The notes under the pieces are model-generated. The model saw nothing but the letters and a program-made list of their open reading frames with translations, searched no databases and had not been told where the DNA came from. Position numbers and translations under genes: made by a program. Shown piece by piece: positions 1 to 9,600 of a stretch of DNA of 64,000 bases. How positions within the stretch are numbered: position 1 is the stretch's first letter; each line of letters opens with the position of its first letter. The stretch is taken from positions 4,268,001 through 4,332,000 of the forward strand of contig NC_083534.1 in assembly GCF_032362555.1 (NCBI RefSeq), given 5' to 3'. Source of the stretch: Amyelois transitella. Lineage: Eukaryota > Arthropoda > Insecta > Lepidoptera > Pyralidae.

Positions 1-96
1 CTCTCTCCACTCGATCCGATTTTTAAGTTATACCAAGTCTAACACATCCAGGAAAACGCAATAGTTTTCGCATCATACAAGTACAAACATACGAGT

Positions 97-297
97 ACAT
101 TTTTTTTCATGGATGTCGTAAAAGGCGACTAAGGGATAGGCTTATAAACTTGGGATTCTTATTTTAGGTGACAAACTAGCAACTTGTTACTATTTGAATC
201 TCAATTCTATCATTAAGCCGAACATCGTGAACGTGGCGTCGTCAGTCTTTACAAGACTGTTGGAACTGTCTACCCCGCAAGGAATGTAGACGTGATT
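97..297 (+). repeat. SINE-T, headless
   Basis: It begins at the CATGGATGTCGTAAAAGGCG block and ends ATGTAGACGTGATT; it interrupts or ends the exon candidate at 300-459. Confidence 0.75.
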
Positions 298-299
298 AG

Positions 300-459
300 T
301 TTTTTTGTCCTTGATTTGCTGTAAAGGGCAAAATCCATAGCAACTACAGTCGGCAATAACATTTCTCAGAATTTTAGCTGTTATCGCATCGCCCCAGTCA
401 TAAGAATACAATATATGTACCATGAAATAACATTTATTTGAACTTGATATGATACGCAA
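300..459 (-). other. possible coding exon, unrecognised
   Basis: On the minus strand this stretch reads open and coding-like, with a cysteine-spaced end (…ADCSCYGFCPLQQIKD). The open frame then runs into a SINE-T copy at 97-297, so its natural end is unclear. The only nearby acceptor-like AG does not match the reading phase left by the signal-peptide exon at 1931-1991, so I cannot join the two. I do not recognise a family. It may be an exon of that secreted-protein gene with a missing intermediate exon, or chance. Confidence 0.2.
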
Positions 460-579
460 TCTAATCTCAAAGCGGCAGTTACCTATCTACACATCTACAT
501 ATACTAAGTCAGTTTGGTTAATGTGTATATTTTTAAATTAAACGGATTAATTTTAGATTAACTCTCGTGTCCTTCTTAT

Positions 580-634
580 TTGTCTTTTCGAGACTGTTGA
601 CTTTGTCTACACCGCAAGGGATATAGACGTGATT
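580..634 (+). repeat. SINE-T 3' fragment
   Basis: Only the last 55 bases, including CGCAAGGGATATAGACGTGA. Confidence 0.6.
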
Positions 635-719
635 TTACCTATGTACATTTAAATAATTCCATACAAACCTACTTAAGAAGAGAAGTAACTAATCATAAAG
701 TACTCGTAACATAATTATG

Positions 720-802
720 CAAGGATCGTGGCAAGTGGAAAGATGTAGTCTCTGCCTACCCCTCTGGGAAAAAGGCGTGATTTTATGTATGTATGTAAAC
801 GT
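720..802 (+). mobile_element. LINE-C 3' end
   Basis: Short 5'-truncated copy ending GGCGTGATTTTATGTATG. Confidence 0.75.
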
Positions 803-816
803 AACTTCTCTTCTTT

Positions 817-985
817 CCGTGCATATTGTAAAAGTCAATGAAGGGAAATGCTAAAAAACTTAAGATTCTTCTTTTAGGTTATATGCTAGCAACCTGTCAC
901 TATTTGAATCTCAATTCTATCATAAAGCGAAACAGCTGAACTCGGCCTAGACGTAACTCGGATATAGACGTGATTGAATGTAAGT
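817..985 (+). repeat. SINE-T, partial
   Basis: Lacks the head and has an internal loss near 945. Confidence 0.6.
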
Positions 986-1061
986 CTGTATGTTTTAATA
1001 GTTTAGCCGTGAAAGTATAACAGATTAGTGTAGATACCATAACAATCTCAATTTTGACGGC

Positions 1062-1222
1062 CTCTGTGGCGCAGCGGTAGTTCGCTTGTCTGTCTGGTGT
1101 CTGGGTCTTGGATGTTTATCTATATGAGTATTTATTATAAAATATAGTATCGTTGAGTTAGTATCTCGTAACACAAGTCTCGAACTTACTTCGAGGCTAA
1201 CTCAATCTGTGTAATTTGTCAA
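1062..1222 (+). repeat. SINE-G (tRNA-headed SINE), internally deleted
   Basis: Keeps the A-box-like GTGGCGCAGCGGTAG head and the 3' part but has lost the B box. Confidence 0.75.
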
Positions 1223-1264
1223 AAAAAAAATCTTTTTTTCAAAATTTTTTTTTTTTTTTATATT

Positions 1265-1307
1265 TATCCATGACAATAATTATTTAAAAAAATTATTGTC
1301 ATGGATA
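1265..1307. repeat. 17-base perfect hairpin
   Basis: TATCCATGACAATAATT at 1265-1281 pairs with 1291-1307 around a 9-base A-rich loop, after a long A/T tract. Confidence 0.75.
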
Positions 1308-1336
1308 TACTTTACCTTATTTCTTTTATCTATTTG

Positions 1337-1395
1337 TGCCGTGTGGTTCCCGGCACCAATGGAAATAGAAAAAAGAATAGGACTACATCTTTCGA
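1337..1395 (+). repeat. SINE-T head fragment
   Basis: Starts GCCGTGTGGTTCCCGGCACC and breaks off after 59 bases; unusual because the 5' end is kept and the 3' end lost. Confidence 0.55.
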
Positions 1396-1557
1396 CTTGC
1401 CACTATCAATGCATACTCTTTCGATAATCATACAGTCATAAATCTCTTCAAGAGCCTGTTGGTTTCAGATACACTCGGGTACCATTTCCCAAACGGTCTT
1501 CGATTTGATCAAGCTAGGTACGTTCGTCTGGGCGTTTCCACTCCGATAAATTAAAAA

Positions 1558-1812
1558 ACATACATATAATCACGTCTATATCCATTGCGGGGTAGACAGA
1601 GCCAACAGTCTTAAAAAGACTGATAGGCCACGTTCAGCTATGCGGCTTTAAGATAGAATTGAGATTCAAATAGTGACAGGTTGCTAGCCCATCGCCTAAA
1701 AGAAGAATCCCAAGTTTATGAACTATTCGAAGTCGCCTTTCACGACATCCATGGGAAAGAGATGGAGTGGTCCTATTCTTTTTTGTATTGGTGCCGGGAA
1801 CCATACGGTACA
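1558..1812 (-). repeat. SINE-T, near full length
   Basis: Tail (CATA) at 1558 and head GGGAACCATACGGTAC at 1812. Confidence 0.8.
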
Positions 1813-1930
1813 TGAAGTTTTTAATTTAATTGTTTTCCATGTGTAGACACACACGCTTAGTGGCCGACTTATGGCACGCCTTATTAAGAATATGACTCAC
1901 TGATGATAAAAAAAATTACATAATACTTAC

Positions 1931-1991
1931 AGACTTGAGCGTGGCTCACGGCTATGACTAGCAAACACAAAAATAGTCCTCTTAATCCCAT
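1931..1991 (-). CDS. first exon (signal peptide) of an unknown secreted protein
   Basis: The minus strand carries an ATG at 1991 followed by a textbook secretory signal: MGLRGLFLCLLVIAVSHAQV, with a positive Arg, a Leu-rich hydrophobic core and an Ala-x-Ala-like cleavage region (SHA). Twenty codons plus one base end at a strong splice donor (T, then GTAAGT at 1930-1925), so the exon closes in phase 1. The remaining exons should lie to the left; the region to position 1 is mostly SINE-T, SINE-G and Helitron pieces, and only a doubtful exon candidate at 300-459 was seen. Function cannot be stated from the signal peptide alone. Confidence 0.6.
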
Positions 1992-2689
1992 ATTGTCACT
2001 AAACTACACTAAAAACTGCCTAAAATTAACCGGGCCGACCACGCCCAGTGCAAATAAAATTTTTACTTTTTTGCAACGAATTTAGTGAGGCGTCCGACAC
2101 TGTAACACTATATGTAAAGCTTATTTAAAATGATACATAAAATGGTTTACCGCTATCTTATCATATTTCAAAATACTGTGTAAAGGTAGGTGAGATATCT
2201 GTCTTGATAAGGAGATAAAAAGCGTTATATCGATTGGGAGTTGGCGGGCGCTCCGCAAGGCTCATTACTATGACCAGTGGAGTTTATAAATATATAGATA
2301 TATACAGGTTGTTAGAAATATGCTTTCGTTTTGTTGAAATAGAAAATTGATCGCTAAGTTGCCTTTTAATCAAATATTTGGATCCACGAATACAGAACTT
2401 GCGGATGATTCAGATATCGCATTTTGGACAAAGTGAATTAACAAATAATACCAACGGTGGACCTAAAGCCTATGGCGTTTTCTATAAGTCGTTTTCTAAA
2501 TTCGGAACGTCGAGGGAGTTTCAAAGTTGCCCCAATTTCAGAAAAACGTTTCCGACATGTAAAAAGTCCTTACGTAGATCATATAATAAAGGTCGCTTTG
2601 AAACTGCCAACAAGGAAGCGAGAACCAAGCATACCACACTCTATCTGGTTGACCAGGATCGAAAAAGACCTGAATTAAGCCCACTTCCG

Positions 2690-2838
2690 ATGAAAATGCT
2701 GCAGTGTAGTTTGTTCCGCCGCTTCTTCTACACATGCGCTTTGGAAGCTAAGTAGTTATAATTAGATTTAAGTGATGTGACGTCAATAAGTGATACCTTG
2801 TATGCAAATTTGAAAATAAATCTATTCTATTCTACTTA
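2690..2838 (+). mobile_element. LINE-B 3' tail
   Basis: It has the CCGCCGCTTCTTCTACACAT block, then ends AATAAATCTATTCTATTCTA. LINE-B tails finish in (ATTCT)n, unlike LINE-A, although the central GCTTCTTCT motif is shared. Confidence 0.7.
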
Positions 2839-2969
2839 GAAGCCGAAATGGCTCAAGATCGTCCGTTGTGGAGAAGAAGAACATGGAGTGTCGACCCCAA
2901 GTAAATCGTCATTCATTCAAGTCATTTTACCAATTAAACACATTATAAATTATATTTATTTTATTAATA

Positions 2970-3122
2970 TAGATAGACTTATAAAGTTGGGATTCTTTTT
3001 TTAGGCAATGGGCTAGCAACCTGTCAACTCAATTCTATTATTCTATTATTATTATTAAGCCCAACTGAACGTGGCCTATCAGTCTCTGTCTACCACGCAA
3101 GGGATTATACACGTGATTATAT
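2970..3122 (+). repeat. SINE-T, partial
   Basis: Headless, with ATTATT slippage inside. Confidence 0.65.
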
Positions 3123-3145
3123 CAATGAATGGGTCGCAAGTTTTA

Positions 3146-3352
3146 TTATAAACTAGAGGCCGCCCGCGACTTCGTCCGCATGGAAACCCTATAAATCCCG
3201 CGGGAACTCCGGGATAAAAGTAGCCTATATGTTATGTTCAGCTACCTACATACCAAATTTCATCGGAATCGATTCAGTAGTTTTTGCGTGAAAGAGTAAC
3301 AAACATCCATACTGACATACTCATAAACTTTCGCATTTATTATATTAGTAGG
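3146..3352 (-). mobile_element. Hel-2
   Basis: Hel-2 has 5' TCCTACTAATATTATAAATG and 3' GTCGCGGGCGGCCTCTAG, again A/T flanked. Confidence 0.7.
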
Positions 3353-3704
3353 ATATGGATTAATTCATCCTGTGTAGACGGATAAGTCGAAACGGAAAAT
3401 AAGTAGGTAGTATGTTATCTATCAACCATATCATCACCCCTTTTTTCAAATGTGAGTCAACGATTAAGTAGAAGTCTGAGTGAAGCATATTTCTAATTTT
3501 ATGACAGATATCTAGCGTCTGACAATGCCGTTTCCGGCCCTTAAGAATTATTTTCTGTGGATGTCATAATTATAAGCAGTAAGAGAATTTTTTTTCAATA
3601 GAAAAAATAATGGACATCTCTTACCAATTGATGTCGCAAAAGGCGACTAAGGGAATTAATCCTAAGCCATATCCAACTGTTTTACCGACAATGCGTGTTG
3701 GTCC

Positions 3705-4160
3705 CGACATTAATGTATGTGAATGAAAGTTGGTATGGCAAAAGAAGCACGAAAGCAGAATAAATGCAGCGGAAATGAGAGCGTTAAGGAGTATGATGGG
3801 TGTGAAATTGAGTGACCTGATGAGGAACAGCGTGATAAGGGAATGTTGTGATGTGAAAGAAGATGTAGTTACAGGAATAGAAAAGGGTATGTTAAGATAG
3901 ATGGTTTGGTCATGCGGAGAGGATGAGTGAAAGCAAGTTGACCAAGCAGATATACAAGGAGAGTGTGGAGGGAAAGGTCAGAGTGGGAAGACCTAGACGA
4001 ACGTATCTTGATCAAAGGACGTCCTGGTAAAGAGTCAGGTCAAGAGTACCCAAAACCGCCGAGCTTGCGTGAAGATAGTTATGAATGTGGATGAAGCGAA
4101 GGAAGTATGATGTCGTCTCTGCCTACCCCTCCGGGAAAGAGGCGTGATTTTATGTTATGT
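3705..4160 (+). mobile_element. LINE-C C-terminal RT region
   Basis: One of the two longest LINE-C copies (about 150 codons with breaks). It encodes [18 protein letters not shown], an RWFGHxERM motif and [11 protein letters not shown] before the stop, the usual end of an RTE-like LINE protein. The (ATGT) tail is only two units. Confidence 0.75.
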
Positions 4161-4261
4161 TTTACCGACCGCAACGGGATCTTTGGTAAGTAAAACCCCT
4201 GAAGCTTAGTCAAACTTAAATCGAACATAACATTTTGGTAGCAATTTGATTATAATCATTA

Positions 4262-4352
4262 TGTCAGGTTGGCTGGGAGAGATCCCGCTTAGGGATAAGA
4301 CCGCCTTTGTACCTTACTGTTTTTTTATTTGTAATGTACTCCTTTAATGAAC
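4262..4352 (+). mobile_element. LINE-E 3' end
   Basis: Contains GGCTGGGAGAGATCCCGC…GGGATAAG…CCTTTGTACC and a final CAATAAAGC, the usual form of a Jockey/CR1-like 3' untranslated end. Confidence 0.6.
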
Positions 4353-4409
4353 AATAAAGCATTTACTTTCGTATTAAGTTATGATAAAAAAAAAACTATC
4401 ATGAAGCAT

Positions 4410-4872
4410 AGAAAAATTTAATCATGGATTGTGGACATAGGCGTACCCTGGATTCCTCCCAGGAAAGTGATCACGCAGCAGAGACTAGCGTCATAAGGAT
4501 AAGACGAGGAATACCCTTCTTCCTCCCGGCTTCAGTCCCGGTCGCATCCTCACCGCTCTGGAGAGGAGCCCGGGGTGCGCCTTTGACCATGGACCCTGGA
4601 TTAGGTGAGTCAGGTTTTCACACGAAGCAACTCCCGTCTGACCTCCGCAACCTTTGCAGCGGAACCTGACCCGTATTGGATCGATCATGGTTACACATCC
4701 AGTTGCCTGAATGTGCAGGTTTCCTCGCGATGTTTTCCCTCACCGTAAGAGCATCGGTTAGTATTCAAACTAAAATAGTCATTGATATATGACCGAGGCG
4801 GGATTCGAACCCGTGCCTTCATAAGCACCACGCATTTTAACCGGGCACCTTACTAATTCGACCACTGCTCAG
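4410..4872 (-). repeat. SINE-H, long tRNA-like repeat
   Basis: Minus strand: a tRNA-like head near 4870-4790 with GGTTCGAATCCCGCC, then a body with ATCGTGAGGAAACCTGCACA-like blocks. Pieces recur at 10900-10995, 17583-17670, 37905-38008, 38262-38340, 38755-38815 and 61145-61200. Confidence 0.6.
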
Positions 4873-4897
4873 ACGAAGAGAACCCTATATTATATGA

Positions 4898-5042
4898 TGA
4901 AAATGCTGCAGTGTAGTTTGTCCCGCCGGTTCTTCTACACATGCGCTTTGGAAGCGGTAGAAGTTATAATTAAATTAAAGTTGTGACGTCAATAAGTGAT
5001 ACCTTGTATCCAATTTTGAAGATAAATCTATTCTATTCTATA
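4898..5042 (+). mobile_element. LINE-B 3' tail
   Basis: Close match to the 2690 copy, ending CTATTCTATTCTAT. Confidence 0.7.
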
Positions 5043-5437
5043 AGAAAATAATTACGTTTACATAGAAAAAAAGGAGACAAATTATTACAAACTCTTTATT
5101 TCAAAATAATACATTGCACGTGTTATTATACATTATATATAAAAATAATAAAAATAATTCGGCAAAACAATAATACTGCAACCTTACTTAAAAAAAAAAA
5201 ACAAGGAATGTGACTAGCATAGTTTTAGAATAAGCGATATATGATTCACAGTAGCGCCATCTACCTAATGAAAAATTAAAATATATGCTTGTTGACGACT
5301 AAGTAGTTCTTGTGGCGTAACACAGATGTCGCCACCGTAAATATTAAAGTTACTTTATCGACTTATCCGTGTGACTTAACCTATAAACTTACAGGTACCC
5401 AACATAGAAAAAAAACTCGTGTATTAATTAAAATAAA

Positions 5438-5600
5438 GGGAAGGTTTACAAACTTGGGATCTTTTTTAGGGCGATGTGCTAGCAACCTATCACTAATTGA
5501 ATCTCAATCCTATCATTAAGCCAAACAGCTGAACGTGGCCTATCAGTCTTTTCAAGATCGCTGGCTCTGTCTACCCCATAAGGGATATAGGCTCTAATCT
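5438..5600 (+). repeat. SINE-T, partial
   Basis: Headless, tail lost. Confidence 0.6.
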
Positions 5601-5756
5601 CTTTCTAATCAGCTTAATTAGGAAGACGCTTTTTCAACATAGCGCTAAATTCATCGCTTGTTTTTGACATACATGTACATACACATGTCATTAAATTAAA
5701 AAATTACATGTCTTTAAACTAAAATTCGTCGCTTATCATACGCGGCGCTATATTCA

Positions 5757-6240
5757 CGCGAGCGACGCTAGTTAGTTACATAGCCGTCACACAGATGTCG
5801 CTACGTTACACGTTAAAGTCACTTTACCGACAGTTATCGACGGAGTCACTGTCGCTGACGCAGCGCGGTGTGCGCTAGTTAGTTACATAGCCGTCACACA
5901 GATGTCGCTACATTACACGTTAAAGTTACCTTATCGACAGAGTCACTGTCGCTGACGCAATGCGGTAGTTAGTTACGCAGCCGTCACACAGATGTCGCTA
6001 CGTTACACATTAAAGTCACTTTATCGACAGTCCTTTCAACACTGTTGGCTCTGTCTACCCCGCGAGTGATATAGACGTGACCATATGTATGTATCGACAG
6101 AGTCACTGTCGCTGACGCAGCGCAGTGTACGGTAGTTAGTAACATAGCCTTTACACAGATGTCGCTACGTTACACGTTTAAGTCACTTTATCGACAGTTA
6201 TCCACAGAGTCACTGTCGCTGCCGCAGCGCGGTGTGCGGT
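5757..6240. repeat. 107-base tandem repeat array
   Basis: Units carry TAGTTAGTTACATAGCCGTC and CACTTTATCGACAG; successive starts at 5768 and 5875 give the 107-base period. One unit was hit by SINE-T (6031-6092). A related block is at 5320-5365. Confidence 0.8.
6031..6092 (+). repeat. SINE-T, 5'-truncated insert with 8-base target repeat
   Basis: Inserted in a 107-base satellite unit: ATCGACAG at 6023-6030 recurs at 6093-6100. The uninterrupted satellite reads the same motif once, so this is a clean insertion. Confidence 0.85.
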
Positions 6241-6375
6241 CGGGGCACCGCCGACGTGTTGGGCCGCGTGGCGCGTCCGTTCACCGCGTTGTACGATAGA
6301 TAGCGATCGGATAAGTCCGGCGGTTCAATCTGTAACAATGTATAATTAATTAATCCATACATATATATACGTACA

Positions 6376-6560
6376 CTAGCTGTGCCCGCGACTTCGTCCG
6401 CGTGGAAGTTATTTTGGGGATCATTGAAGCCCTCAAGGATGAATAATTTTCCCCGGTTTTTCACATTTTTTTATTTTATTATTACTTTGCTCCTTATTGT
6501 TGCAGCGTGATGTTATATATGTATATAAATATATAAATGGTCTATTCAAAGCAAAAATAA
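6376..6560 (-). mobile_element. Hel-1 (non-autonomous Helitron-like), 3' part
   Basis: Hel-1 reads TCTATACTAATATTATAAAG at its 5' end and GCGGGCACAGCTAG at its 3' end, between A and T, with a short GC hairpin before CTAG: the Helitron plan. This copy lies just past the Klp64D stop codon's poly(A) site. Confidence 0.7.
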
Positions 6561-6598
6561 TTTTTCAATTGTATGTGTGTATGTATATGTATATGTGT

Positions 6599-6622
6599 CC
6601 GTGTGTGTGTGTGTGTGTGTGT
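6599..6622. repeat. (GT)n microsatellite
   Basis: About ten GT units, just past the Klp64D poly(A) signal. Confidence 0.85.
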
Positions 6623-6649
6623 TGTTTTTGTAGTAGTTTCTTTGTTGTG

Positions 6650-6655
6650 TTTATT
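6650..6655 (-). terminator. Klp64D: poly(A) signal AATAAA of Klp64D
   Basis: Minus-strand AATAAA 41 bases past the stop; a GU-rich or CA-rich tract follows further on. Short 3' untranslated region. Confidence 0.55.
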
Positions 6656-6695
6656 AAAAACTAAATTCAAGCGGTCGTAATCGCAACAACTAATA

Positions 6696-9600
6696 TCAAT
6701 TAATACTAACGTGTCTATGCGTCTGCGCAGGTTGACCGCTCATGTTGTTCCCGGTGTAGGCCACACACTTGACCTGCCACTCGCCCAGCTGCTCGTTCCA
6801 GTGCACGTACTGCTCGATCAGCGCCTGCGCAACGTGAAAGAGCAATGTTAATTTTATAATGACGAAAGAACAAGCCGTGTGGTTCCCGGCACCAATACAA
6901 AAAATAATAGAACCACTCCATTTCTTTCCCATGGATGTCGTAAAAGGCGACTAAGGGATAGGCTCACAAACTTGGGATTCTTTTTTAGGCGATGGGCTAG
7001 CAACCTGTCACTATTCGAATCTCAATTCTATAATTAAGCCAAAAAGCTGAACGTGGCCATTCAGTCTTTTCCAGACTGTTGGCTCTGTCTACCCCGCAAG
7101 GGATATAGACGTGACCCTATGTGTGTATGTACGAAAGGACAAACTATAGCGCCATTTTAGAGCCTCTGTGGCGCAGCGGTAGTGCGCTTGTCTGTGACAT
7201 CGGAGGTTCTGGGTTGGAATCCCGCCCAGAGCATGATGGGATAGTTTGACATCGCCATAATTGTGTGGGACTCAGTGGGACAGACAGAAGCCTCAAAACA
7301 CAGCATTATTCTTCATTAATCTTACTTGATACGCCTTAGTTTTTTACGAGTCCAAGACTTTATCAAATAATATGATTGAAACATAGGCTAACAAACTTGG
7401 GGTTCTTTTTAGGCGATGGGCTAGCAACCTGTCACTATTTAAATCTCAATTCTATCATTAAGCCAAACAGCTGAACATGGCCTATCAGTCTTTACAAGAC
7501 TGTTGGCTCTGTCTACCCCGCAAGGGATAAAGACATGATTATATGTATGTATGTATTGTACACAATTTTGAAAATAATTCTATTCTCTGGTGGAACCCAG
7601 TATCATACCTGATACTCCTTAGGTTACACGTTAAAGTCACTTTATCGACAGTTATCGACGGAGTCAGTGTCGCTGACGCAGCGCGGTGTGCGCTAGTTAG
7701 TTACATAGCCGTCACACAGATGTCGCTACGTTACACGATAAAGTCACTTTATCGACAGTTATCGACGGAGTCACTGTCGCTGACGCAACGCGGTGTGCGC
7801 TAGTTAGTTACAAAGCCGTCACACAGATGTCGCTACGTTACACGATAAAGTCACTTTATCGACAGTTATCGACGGAGTCACTGTCGCTGACGCAATGCGG
7901 TAGTTACCTGATACTTCTTAGGTATTTACCAGTCCAACATTTTATCACATAATATAATTGAGTTTTGGGATAGGCAGACGTCACAACAGTTGCTTTGGAA
8001 ACTTAACAAGGATAAAATTCAAAAAATTCAAAATTCAAAATTTTTTATTCATTATTATAGGATATTATTATATCGCTTAATAATTGTCGTATGGTTTAAC
8101 AACTTGGTTGACGTCAAATAAATTACTTAAAAACTAAGTTTACTGCCGCTTCCAAGGCGTCAGTGCAGAAGAAGCGGTAACAAACTGCACTGCAGCATTT
8201 TCATCAACAACGTCAACTTCACAATATTAAATTATACTTAGAATAGAATGTGGACGGGAGAATACATTGTTCACGGGAGATTTATATATTTATGAGATTT
8301 AATATTGAAAAAAGAAAAAAAAATATATATATATATTATGGATTGCCAATTTTAAAAGATTTATGTACAGAGTGTACTGAAATTTTGATTTAAGTTAAAA
8401 TTAAACTACAATTAATTACGAGGTTCCTGTGCCAAGCTCGAGCCAGATGTTTTTATCATTAAGGTAATCATCAGTCCTATAATAAGCCTTCCCACAAAGT
8501 ACTTTCTTTACATACTCTTTGAATTTTCGGTTGGGCATATCAAGAACAGACTCCGGCAACCTATTATAAAATCGTATACAGTTCCCCATAAATGATTTAC
8601 TGACTTTGCTAAGCCTATGAAACGGCATGACTAATTTATGTTTATTACGTAAATTTCTATCAGTTGTGGCACTAACTTTTTGAAAAAAAGAGGTATTTTT
8701 CCTAACATACATTATAAGATCAAAAATGTACTGGGACGCTACTGTAGGTATGTTTATTTTCTTAAAGAGTTGTCTTAACGAGTCTCTTGGTCCTAAGCCG
8801 TAAATTGCGCGAACGGCCCTTTTCTGAATTATAAAAATAGTTTGTATATCAGCCGCGCCACCCCATAAAAGTAAACCATAAGATAACAAGCTATGAAAAT
8901 AGCTAAAATAAACAAGCCTAGCTGTAGCTACATCTGTCAATTGTCGGATCCTCCTAACAGCATAAGCGGCAGAGCTAAGTCTATTGGATAGTTTAGAAAT
9001 ATGAGCACCCCACTGTAGCTTTGCATCAATTATAATTCCTAAAAACTTTGTATTTTCAACAAATTCTAATTTCTGGCCTTCCAGTGTTATGTCAGTATTG
9101 GCCTGCCTTACGTTTGGAAGGGTAAATTTAATGCATTGGGTCTTATTAGCATTTAAAAGAAGATTGTTGGTTGAGAACCAGATAGATATGGCCGACAGTA
9201 TATTATTAACCGAACTTACATTTTCGCTATGGCGATCTAATTTAAATATTTTTTTTATATAGATAGATGACTAGTTTTAAACATATTTAGCTTTAATCTT
9301 GATTATGATGAAACCAAGTATCATACGATTTGACTGCGCCACAGAGGCCGTCATTCATAGATTGACGGCCTCTGTGGCGCAGCGGTAGTACGCTTGCCTG
9401 TGACACCGGGGGTCCCGGGTTCGAATCCCGGCCAGGGCATGATGAGAAAAGAACTTTTTCTGATTGGCCTGGGTCTTGGATGTTTATCTATATAAGTATT
9501 TATTATAAAATATAGTATCGTTGAGTTAGTATCTCGTAACACAAGTGTCAAACTTACTTCGAGGCTAACTCAATCTGTGTAATTTGTCCCGTATATATTT

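Noticed and set aside
2840-2900. plus-strand frame AEMAQDRPLWRRRTW as the end of another LINE protein
   Set aside because: Similar to LINE C-termini in style but too short and without a recognisable tail.
4790-4872. minus-strand tRNA candidate
   Set aside because: It continues into the repeated SINE-H body and recurs truncated at 38755-38815; box spacing and arms do not give a full tRNA.
9363-9450. tRNA gene candidate (GTGGCGCAGCGGTAG … GGTTCGAATCCC)
   Set aside because: The same head occurs in many copies followed by a common non-tRNA body and tail; it is the head of SINE-G, and the cloverleaf is not completed.
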